The position numbers were made by a program, and so were the translations under genes. The notes below the pieces were generated by a model. The model was given only the letters and a program-made list of their open reading frames with translations. It was not told where the DNA came from and did no database searches. Below, one piece after another: positions 49,001 through 61,000 of a DNA stretch of 64,000 bases. Source of the DNA: Pseudovirgaria hyperparasitica (lineage: Eukaryota; Ascomycota; Dothideomycetes; Acrospermales; Acrospermaceae); NCBI RefSeq assembly GCF_010093815.1, contig NW_022985558.1, positions 1,341,459-1,405,458 of the forward strand, given 5' to 3'. Position 1 is the first letter of the stretch; each line of letters opens with the position of its first letter.

Positions 49001-52000
49001 TCAAGCCAGACAATATTGCCGTGGTGATTTACACATCTGGCTCTACGGGGAAACCTAAGGGTGTTATGTTGACCCACGACGGTTTAGCTACTAGCGGTGC
49101 CGCGCACGGTCCAGCTATGAACATCAGCTCGACTACTAGAGCCCTGCAATTTGCTGCATACACTTTCGACAATACTCTCGAGGAAATTCTTACTACGCTT
49201 ATGCTTGGCGGTTGCGTCTGCGTACCCACAGATCACGATCGGCTCAATGACCTGGCTGGAGTGATTCAACGATTTCAGGTCAATTGGACAGACCTCACTC
49301 CTACAGTTGCTAGTTTCCTCAATCCCAGAGATGTACCGACATTACGCAACCTCGGACTCGGAGGTGAAGCAGTGACGAAGGCTGTGCTTGACCTGTGGAG
49401 GGATGCCCCGGTGCAAATTCATTGTGTTTATGGCCCCTCGGAATGCTCAATCAATTCATCCTGGAATGGCGAAGTCGCCTTCGCTGGCGAGGTGACCAAT
49501 ATCGGTCATGGTATAGGCTGTCTTCTATGGATAGTCGATCCAGAGGATCACAATAGACTATTGCCTATTGGTTGCAGTGGTGAACTCATCGTCGATGGCC
49601 CAATTGTTGGTAGGGGTTACCTCAACGACCCAGAAAAGACAGCTGCAGCTTTCATCGAACCGCCGCCGTGGGCAATGTCCTCGGGGACAAGGTTTCGTAG
49701 GCTGTACAAAACAGGAGATCTTTGCAGGTACAATTCAGACTCGTCAATCACGTATCTCGGACGTAAGGATACGCAGGTCAAGCTCAATGGCCAGAGACTA
49801 GAGCTTGCAGATATTGAGCACTACATTCAGAGTAGCAGTATGTCCGACATGCAGTCCGCTGTTGAGCTGGTGATCACTAGTGGTAGAAAGCAACTGGCGG
49901 CCTTCATTTCTGTCACAGGCGATGGATCTGTGCCTAATTCTAGCGAAGCAGACTTTCTGCTGGAAATGTCTCACGAATTTAGTACCACAGCCACTGACCT
50001 TCAGCAACGACTTGCAGGCCTGCTTCCATCGTTCATGGTTCCCACAATGTATCTACCTGTGTCAAGGATGCCCCTAACCTCCTCGGGGAAGCTTGATAGA
50101 AAACGACTGCGGCAGCTCCCACAATCATTTTCAGAAGCACAAGTTGCGACATACAGACTTGCGGGCAAGAGTGGAAGGGCACCTGAGTCAGATGTTGAAA
50201 TATGCCTTCAACTTCTGTGGAGCAATATCCTTGGAATAGACTCCTCGTCAATAGGTGTGGATGACAGTTTTTTTCGGAAAGGCGGTGACTCAATTGGAGC
50301 CATGAAACTTGTCAACGCTACACGAGCCAAGGGGCTGGTGCTGTCTATTGCCACGATTTTTCAGAAGCCAAAATTGGTCGACATGGCGCAAGAAATGAGA
50401 TGCACCGAATCAACCGAATCTGACCCTGAGCAAGGATTCGATGTTGAGCCGTTCTCTTTACTAAGTAGAAACATCGACCTTGACGAAATATTGTCTGAGG
50501 TCACTGCGGAATGTGGCATAAGCTCAGATGCCGTGGAAGATATCTATCCTTGCACCCAGCTACAAGAAGGACTGATAGCATTATCTATGAAGCAGCCAGG
50601 CGCATATGTTGCACAGAATACGTATCGACTCCCGTCGAACATTGATATCCCTCGCTTTAAGGCTGCATGGGATGCCGTGGTTGAGACAGAAGTTGTACTT
50701 CGTACCAGAATCGTTTTTACCAAGCACCACGGGTTCCTTCAAGTTATAATCAGACAGCCCGTGTTTTGGTATGCGGGAATGGACCTTCTGGAGATCACAG
50801 AAGAAGACCGGATCCTTCCCCCACACAACGGCGGTGAGCTAATGCGTTTTGCAATCTTAGGAGAAGGTACCAATAGCTGCTACTTTTCGTGGACACTACA
50901 CCACGCTACATATGATGGTAAGCGTTCGGAGAGTCTCACAGAAGACAGAGGGCTAATGCTAGTTCATATAGGCTGGTGTATACCTACAATCCTTGATCGC
51001 GTCGGTGACTACTACCGCCATTCAAGGCTTCCTAGTACACGAGCTATGTCTTCTTACCCGAGGTTCATCAAGTATTTGGCCGCTATCGATCACGAGGCTG
51101 AGTATGAATTCTGGAGGGCTCGACTCGCCGAACCGAATGCGCAACCATTTCCTGCGCTACCTAATCCCACATATCAGATACAGGCGAAGAGCCACATTAG
51201 ACATGCCGCTGTCACATCACGGGTCTCTGGGTCTGAGATCACCATGGCGTCCACCATTAGAGCCGCTTGGGCCTTGACTCTGTCTGTATATTCTGGTTCC
51301 GATGATGTGATCTTCGGCGAAACGCTGACCGGGCGAGACTCACACGTCCTTGGAATTGAAGATATGGTAGGACCCACACTGGCGACGGTGCCTACTCGAG
51401 TCTGCGTCAAACGGGATACTACAGTAAACGAGTACCTCCAAGAAGTTCAAGCTCGATCCGTTGAAGCAATTGCCTTTCAACACACCGGTCTTCAAAACAT
51501 AAAACGTCTTGATCAGGACTGCGCCACTTCGTGTCAGTTCCAGAACTTGATCGCTATAAATCAGGGCGCGGATGATGCGACAGATGACCTCTGGAACCTA
51601 CAAAGCAGCGACACCATTGGAACTAGTTTTTTCACTTACCCCTTGATGGTCCAATGCACGGTAAGTGCAGCAGAAGTGGTAATAGAAGCTGACTACGACC
51701 AACAGATACTCCCAGAAACCCAAGCTGAGAGGCTTCTTCACCAGTTTGCATTCATGATTGAAAGTTTGAACAGCCGAGATGCTTCCTCGATCGGGCGAAA
51801 AGTTGGCGATATCGAAATGATGAGCACGTTGGACCGAGAGACTGTCAAAGAGTGGAATGGACATCTCCTTAGGACCAACAGCAGCTGTATCCATGATATG
51901 ATTCACGAGATGAACCGGTCTCGGCCCTCCAGACCTGCCGTCGCCGGATGGGATGGCGACCTTACTTACTCACAGTTAGACGTACAAGCAAGCCTTGTGG

Positions 52001-55000
52001 CCCACTACCTCGCCACAGAAGGCGTTTCGACGGGCTCGATGGTGCCTTTTCTTTTTGAGAAATCAACCTGGGCCATTGTGGCGATGCTCGGGATACTGAA
52101 AGCCGGAGCTGCCTTCGTTCCACTTGATCCAAATCATCCAGTCACGCGACTTAAAGAGATTCTTGCAGACATAGAGTCCCAGCTGGTTGTTACCTCTTCC
52201 AAACAAAGCCCACTTGCAGCACAAATAGCTCCGAAAATCCTTGTGCTAGACCAAACGATCATATCCCGATTGCAACCAAGCCTTACGCCACTTCCGAACC
52301 CAGCAGCAGACACAGCTGCATATGTTCTTTTCACATCTGGCACGACTGGTCGCCCCAAAGGAACGATCATCCAGCACATGGCATTATCGACTTGCGTTGT
52401 GGCTCAAGCAAAATCACTTCGCATCAATGCCGACACGCGGGCACTACAATTCGCATCCTTTACTTTCGATGCCTGCATCATAGAAATCATAACTACATTG
52501 TATGCCGGTGGCTGTGTATGTGTTCCTAGTGATGAACAGCGCTTAAATGATGTCGCTGCCTTCATCAATAACACGCGAGCGAATTGGACACTCCTGACGC
52601 CTACATTCATTCAACTACTCAACCCGTCCGAAGTTCCCACTCTACGCACGATCGTTCTTGGCGGAGAAGCGGCATCGCAACACAACATCGCCGTTTGGTC
52701 AGACAAAGTTCAATTGCTGAACGCGTACGGTCCCACAGAGGCTGCAGTCGTTGCAACCGTTCACCACTACAGTGCTGGTAATTCTGAAGCAGCTACCATA
52801 GGGAAGGCGATTGCTGGGCGAACATGGCTGGTCGATCCTCACAATTCCGACCGATTAGCGCCAATTGGGTCAGTCGGGGAGCTTCTGCTCGAAGGCACAC
52901 TTGCTAAAGGCTACCTGAAAAACCCGGAGAAGACTGATGAGTCCTTCCTTGGACTGCCACGCTGGGCAAAGAGTGGATCTTTTCTGTTCCAAAAGTCAGC
53001 AGCCCACAGATTCTATCGCACAGGCGACCTAGTGAAGTATGATTCCTACGGCTCTCTCGTTTACGTTGGTCGAAAGGATGAACAAGTGAAACTCCATGGA
53101 CAACGGATGGAACTCGGTGAGGTTGAACATCATCTCAAAACGGATCAAATGATTCAACACGCGTTGGTCGCCATACCCGCCAAAGGTCCGTGTTCCAAGC
53201 GCCTGGTGGCCGTTTTGTCTTTGCAAGAGCTGTCTGGGCCTACGCGCAGCGGTAATGATTTCGATCTTGTCAACCCTGAAATCTCAGGATACACTCTATC
53301 GAATGTCAGAGATCGACTCACGGAGCGTCTCCCTGCCTATATGATACCATCCAAATGGGTCGTCTTCCGAGAACTGCCGTTCTTAGCCTCCAGCAAACTT
53401 GATCGCAAACGTATTGTCCAGTGGCTGGAGGGTATGAGCGAAGAAGTGTATCATATGATCAGTGCCATTGACTCCGGGGTCTCTTCGCGAAGACAGCCTT
53501 CTAACGACCGCGAACGAAAGCTCCAAGCGATACTCGGGAAGGAGCTGAATCTCCCCGCCGAAGAAGTAAGCCTCAACTTATCTTTCATTCACCTAGGTGG
53601 AGACAGCATTTCCGCTATGCAAGTCATGTCGCGTTGCCGTGCAGAGGGCTACGGGATCACCGTACAAGATATCATTCGCTGCAAGTCAATCAGTCAATTG
53701 GCTGCGCGGATCAGCGTTCCAAAACACGTTGTTTACACAGACGAACCCATCAACCAGAGCTTCACACTATCGCCAATCCAGCAACTGTACTTCCACTGCG
53801 TAGGGGAATGCTCTGAGCCATTCAATCAGAGCGTACTTCTCCGCTTAGTGAAGCGCTACGATGATACTACACTCAGGTCCGCGGTGGAGACCATTGTAGG
53901 TTCACACCACATGTTGCGTGCTCGATTTTTCAAAGACACCAGCAATACCTGGATGCAACGTGTAACAGATGATATTCAAGGATCTTATTCTTTCCGATCG
54001 CATTGTCATCAGGAGTTTGATTCCAAAGTCATGACTCAGCAGGTGCAGGAGACTCAGCAGAGCCTAAACATCGTTAATGGACCTCTCTTTGGGGTTGATG
54101 CATTTTCATTGTCCACTGATGGACATGTGTATCTGTCGTTGGTCGCACACCATCTTGTCGTCGATATCGTGTCCTGGCGGGTTATCATGCAAGATTTCGA
54201 GGACATTCTTTGCTCCGGAACCATCAGCTCACACCAGTCGCTGCCATTCCAGACGTGGTGCAGGCTTCAACGGGAGGAATGCCAGAAGACTAGTCCGAGT
54301 GCTCTTCTGCCTTTCTCCGAAGTCCCCGTTGCTGACCTTGCCTACTGGGGTATGGAAGACAAAGTTAACGTTCAGGGGGATGCGGCCACAGACGTATTCA
54401 CGCTGGATATGTCCAGAACACTAAACCTGTTGGGGAAGAGCAATGACATCTTGAACACAGAACCCGTAGATCTGTTTCTCGCTGCTGTTGCTTACTCATT
54501 CAATAAAACATTCTCTGACCGGCCTCGCATTCCAGCCATCTTCAACGAAGGTCACGGAAGGGAACCATGGGACCCTAACCTAGACTTATCGCATACAGTT
54601 GGATGGTTCACTACAATGGCGCCGATTAGTCTTCCCACCGAAGCTGATGGAGACTTCTACAAGATTGCGCGATGGATCAAAGATCTACGGTCGCGCATAC
54701 CCGGAAAGGGCCGCCCATACTTTGCGAGTAGACTTCTCACCGAGGAAGGAACTGAACACTTCGCGAGTCACTGGCCTATGGAAATTATGTTCAACTATCT
54801 CGGTCAGCTCCAGCAGCTCGAGAGAAAAGACGCTGTATTACAGGCTGTCACGGGATCGACCAGCTTCCCAGAAATGTCAGTTTCGGATATCGGAACGTCC
54901 GTTCCTAGGTTTGCTTTGTTCGAGATATCCGTTGCTGTGGCCCAAGATGGCCTCACGTTCTCCCTCACTTATAACAGACAAATGTCCCGACAAGACGCTA

Positions 55001-58000
55001 TACGCAAATGGGTACAAGAATGTAGGACGTCTCTCGAATATGCTGCAGATCAACTTAGCACTACGCAGCTGCAACTGTCTCTGACCGATTTCCCATTGCT
55101 ACCACTAGCATACAACGGAATTGAAGAAATCCAGCGATCTCTTCCTAAGGCTGGCGCAGAATCTTTCAATGATGTCGAAGACATTTATCCATGTTCCCCA
55201 ATGCAGGAGGGCCTTCTGCTTAGTCAACTGAAAAATCCGCAACACTATGCCTTCTCCTGCATTTTCGAGGCCCGAGTAGGTCATGTTGGCACCCCAGACG
55301 CCAGGAGACTTGCTGAAGCATGGCAAATGGTCGTCAATCGACACGCCGTACTGAGGACTGCCTTTATCGATAGTTCGTGCAAAAAAGGCGCCATGGATCA
55401 AGTAGTTCTAAGGAGCTCAACTGCGAAGATCTCGTGGCTGCAGAGCGGCGAGACCGATGCCCTCCAAACGTTACAGGGTCAACATTCGATCAATTGCCGA
55501 GAAACTCAGCCACCGCATCGTTTTACATTATGCATCGCTCCGCAAGGTAAAGTGTACTGCAAACTAGAGATGAGCCACGCGATCTGTGTAAGTTTCACTC
55601 GTTTTGACAAATGTTCTACATCGGAACTGACGCTCTGATAGGATGGCACTTCGATCCCCATAATTCTCAACGACCTTGTCGCCGCTTATTCGGGCCATCT
55701 GTGGACTGAGCCTCCTACGTTATTCAGCGATTATATCCATTATCTACAAGCCTCCTCGCACGACGCTGACATTGATTACTGGAAGACATACCTAGTGGAT
55801 ATCGAGCCCTGCTACTTTCCTTCACTCAATGAGACATCGAAAGTCACCAACACCGTTCGGTCTTTTGACAGCCAGATACCACGCGTTCGAGCTCTCATGG
55901 CCTTCTGTACAAAACACGGCATTACGCTTTCCAACACGTTGCAGCTTATTTGGGCACTCATCATCAAATGCTACACTGGAAACTCAGACGTCTGTTTCGG
56001 CTACGTTGCCTCTGGTCGCGATATTCCTGTAGAAGGTATACATTCTGCTGTCGGAGCATTCATAAACATGCTGATCTGCAAAATCAACCTGTCGGATGAG
56101 ATTAAGATTGTGGAGGCCCTTCACAAGATCCAGGCTGATTTCGTGGGGAGTATGGCTCATCAGACTTGCTCACTAGGCCAAGTACAACATGAGCTCAAGC
56201 TGTCCGGGGCCCCCATGTTCAATACTGCGTTCACGTATCAGAAACGCTCAAAGAGCAAGGACGACAACGCGTCATCTCTAGTACTAGATGTTCTCAAGGC
56301 CGAGGACCCAAGCGAGTACAGCATAACGATCAATGTCGAAGCTACTGATGACGATATAAACTTAAGCTTCACATACTGGTCCCATGTTCTCTCTGATACT
56401 CAAGCGAAGAGCATTGCGAGAACTTTTGAGAATCTCATGACCCAGATCATTCAACCTGGATTCGACGAATGCACCGTTGCCGATCTCGACTTCTTCAACG
56501 TCGAGGATAGAGAGCAGGTAGCGCTATGGAATGGCCGTGTTCCACCACAAACGAATAAATGTGTTCATGAGCTCATTTCCGACCAAGCTGCACTGCGCCC
56601 TAAATCTACACCCGCAGTCTGCGCGTGGAATGCCCAATATACATACACAGAGCTGGATCTGATCACTAATAAAGTTGCTGCGCATCTTGTGAAGTTAGGC
56701 GTTGGACCAGAAGTATTCGTGCCACTCTGTTTCGAGAAGAGCGCCTACTATCTCGTATCTGCTCTCTCAGTCATGAAAGCAGGAGGTAAGTGATTCTCAT
56801 TCTCCCTTGCAAAAAATGGGGCCTATTTGTTATTAGTTGCTAAAAAGTCTCACAGGCGCTTTCGTACCCTTAGATCCTGCGCACCCTGCTAGTCGTATCA
56901 AAAGTCTTGTCGACAATGTTGGTGGCAAGTTGATCCTGTGTTCGGCACAGTATCAAAGCAAGGCTGCCGAAGCGGCGAAGATCGCTCTGGTCATTGACGA
57001 AACATTCGTGACTCAAGTAGAAGAAGCTATTGTTGTTACAACTCGCCCAGCAAAGCCTGACAATGCCGCATATATCATCTTTACATCAGGTAAATCGCAA
57101 TCCTCATCATTTGTGGAATAAAAGTACTAATGTCATTCCAATCAGGGACCACCGGTATGCCCAAGGGTACCGTCATCGAACATGGCGCGTTCTGTACCGG
57201 CGCACTTGCTCATAGCAGAGCGATGAACATGACTAATGTATCCCGTGTACTCCAATTCGCTAGTCACACTTTCGACGCCTCCATCATGGAGATACTCAGT
57301 ACTCTTCTTGTCGGAGGCTGTGTCTGTATACCGAGTGATCAAGAAAGAATGAACGACCTACCAGCTGCCATGGAAAAAATGGAAGTGAACTGGACTCTTC
57401 TAACACCCTCTGTTGCCAACACGATCAAGCCGGATAGCATTCCGTCCCTCCGTGTGCTCGTCACTGGAGGTGAAGCCATGTCTCCAGGTCACATTGATCG
57501 TTGGGGCGACAGCAAATGTCTGGTCAATGCCTATGGACCCTCGGAGACGTCTGTTATTGCGACCATCAGTATGAAGGTTGATCTTGAAGGAAATAAACTC
57601 GACAACGAGCCTTCGAATATTGGTCATGCTGTCGGCGGACGCTGCTGGATTGTCGATCCAAAGGACTATAATAGACTTGTACCGATAGGATGTGTGGGAG
57701 AGCTTGTCGTGGAAGGACGTATCGTGGCTCGTGAATATCTCAACAACGCCGCAAAAACTGCGTCCGCCTTCGTGAACGAAGCCGCATGGATGAAAAAGCA
57801 TGGCTTTGGTGGTGCTAGCGGCAAGGGTGACCGCATGTATAGGACGGGTGAGTGGCAAATATTCACATAAAATCTGTCGTCATAAACAGGATCGCTGATG
57901 AAAGAACTAGGTGATCTCGTCCGCTACAACGCGAATGGCTCCTTCAGCTTTGTCGCTCGTAAAGATACACAGATCAAGCTCAATGGCCAGAGAATCGAAC

Positions 58001-61000
58001 TGGGTGAGATCGAGCATCACGTCAGGAACAATCTGCCGGAGCACTCCCAGGCTGCAGTTGAGCTTGTTACACCTGCAGCAAAAACGGCCACCAAGGCCCT
58101 GGCCGCTTTCTACTGCTTTGAACATGCTACAGCAAGCTCTAGTGATGCCACATTGTCTGCGGCTGAACATTCCACCGTTGATGAGATCCTGCTTCCTATG
58201 TTAGGACAAGCTCAAACAATCGCCAAATCGCTGGAATCGGCGCTTGGGAACGCGTTGCCTTCTTACATGATTCCAGCTCTTTATATTCCAGTTAAGCGGT
58301 TACCTTTTACAACAGCGGGCAAGTTGGATCGTCAACGATTGCGCAACGTCGTGCAGGCTCTTCCTAAGGAGATGGTTGCACCATACAGATTGGCTGCCTC
58401 AACGAGCAAGAAGGCACCAACTTCAGACATGGAAACTAAGCTGTTGCGGCTCTGGGAGAGCGTTCTAGGGCTTGCGAAAGGCTCCGTTGGTGTTGAAGAC
58501 AACTTTTTCCGCGTAGGAGGCGACTCTCTTGCTGCAATGCGGCTTGTCTCGGCAGCGACAGCCCAATCCATTGCGATCACCGTGATCAATATTTTTAGAA
58601 AGCCAAAGCTTTCTGACATGGCCAAAGTTTGTACGATTGTCGAAGAAGAGATCCTCGGTGAGCTACGACCTTTCTCCCTGCTGAACGGGGACGATACGGT
58701 CGACGAAGCCGTAGACGAATTGTCAGGTCAGTGCCGGGTGCCGAAAGACAGTATCAGCGATGCATACCCGTGTAGTTCGCTCCAAGAAGGTCTTTTCACC
58801 CTTTCTATCAAGCAACCTGGCGCATACGTCGCAAACAACGTGTTCAAGCTTCCACGCACTCTCGACCTGGATCGGTTCAAGGCTGCTTGGCAGAAGACTG
58901 TCGACGAAGTCGATATCCTTCGTACAAGGCTGGTCCATATGAGATCTTCTGCATTTGTACAGACTGTTCTTAAGTCTGACCCAATCCGTTGGGAACATGC
59001 GACGGATCTCGAACTAGTCACCTCTGAGGCTCCTCGTTTACCTGCACATAATGGTGGCAACCTGACCAAGTATACCATCATCGACATGGAGGCATCAAAA
59101 GAACGATTCTTAGCATTCAGCATCCATCACGCCCTCTATGATGGCTGGAGTCTCCCTCTGGTTTTGAAGAGGGTGGAACAGTTCTACTTCGAAGGCGAGA
59201 CCAAACTTCCCAAGACTCCCTATGCCAAATTCATCAAATATCTCACGGACAGTGATCTTCAAATCTCGGAAGAATTCTGGAAGTCGAGACTCGCTGGATC
59301 CACACCACTTTCATTTCCACAGCCTTTGGCGTCTGCTTCAAAGATGGAGAGCAGCACTCAGACTCTTACTCATACCGCTCAGCTAGGGGAAGCATTCGCA
59401 GGCATGGGAATAACGATGCCCACGTTGATTCGAGCTGCCTGGGCCATCATGGTAGCTGCCTACTCAGGCTCAGATGATGTGGTATACGGAGAGACCATGA
59501 CTGGTAGAGACGTTCCAGTGCAAGGCATTACAGACGTGCTTGGACCTACATTAACGACTGTGCCGACACGTATACAGATTCACCGGACCAAGCCGGTCAT
59601 GAACTTTCTGGAAGAGATCGGCCGCATGAACACTGATACAATCCCTCATCAACATCTTGGTCTTCAACACATTCGCCGCCTCGACTCCGACACAAGTCTT
59701 GCGTGTGACTTTCAAAACCTGCTTGTCATACAGATGGCCCAAGAGAGCGACGCGAAGAGCTTCTGGGAAGTTCACAACAATGGCGTAGGTGCCAACTTCT
59801 TCACCTATCCTCTGGTGATCGAAGCCCGGGCCGACGACAAGCATGTGGAGATTGAAGCCCATCACGACTCCCGCGTGATATCTGAATGGCACGTACAACG
59901 GCTCTTATATCAGTTTGAGTCTGTTCTTCAGCAGCTGAACAGCGCAATGCGCCAAAAGTCTGGAAAGGTCCAGGATATCCGCACGTACAGTCCTAGTGAT
60001 GTAGAACTCTTGCAGAAGTGGAACGGACACATGCCTGAGATTGTCCACGAGTGTATACATTCCAAGATCCTCGAAACTGCCACCAGACAGCCCGATACCC
60101 AGGCGATTTGCTCTTGGGATGGAGATTTTACATACGCACAATTTGTCGATTACTCTGGTCGTTTAGCACAACGGCTGACGCAGATGGGTGTCAACAAAGA
60201 AGTCAAGGTACCTATCTGTATGAGCAAGTCTAAATGGGCTGTGGTAGCCATTATGGGTGTTCTAATGGCCGGCGGTGCATATGTTCCCCTAGATCCTAAT
60301 CATCCTGCTTCGCGACATATGGAGATCACGTCGGATGTCGAGGCTAGAATACTCCTGTGCTCGCGACAGTATCTGGCTCATTGCAGCACTCTTGTCGACA
60401 TGGTTGTTCCAGTGGACGGAGAAACACTCAACATGATCCCGAAGCTCCGCACTCCATCGGCTCTCAGTAAGCGCGTGGTACCATCCAACGCTGCCTACGT
60501 CATATATACTTCAGGTAAGATAAGTCAAGTGTTGAAGGGCTACCGAACTGATCGCTCCCAGGTTCAACTGGCAAGCCAAAAGGCACTGTTGTAGAACATC
60601 GTGCTTTCTGCTCCAGTTCGGAGGGGTACACCAAGGCACAATTGATGAAATCTACCTCGCGGGTGTTTAACTTTGCTTCCTTCACCTTCGATGTCAGCGC
60701 AATGGAAATCTTATCAACACTCATCCTCGGCGGGTGTGTCTGCTTACCAAGCGACGAGCAGCGGCTCAAAGATCCAGGATCTGCAATAAATTCGATGGGT
60801 GTCTCATGGGCGTTTTTGACCCCATCCGTTGCTAATGTCATCGAACCGACCTCGGTTCCCAGCTTGGATACCTTGGTCTGTGGTGGTGAGGCCATGTCCA
60901 TCGAGAACGTTCTACGATGGGATGGTCATGTTACCTTAGTGAATGGGTATGGACCGACTGAAGCTTCTGTGATATCAGTTGTCAACAATGAAGTATCGAA

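Noticed and set aside
43726-55638. One uninterrupted 3970-codon reading frame as the NRPS exon
   Set aside because: It contains an in-frame 54 bp intron at 50918-50971 that splits HHATYDG, and its last 17 codons are read-through of the intron at 55588.
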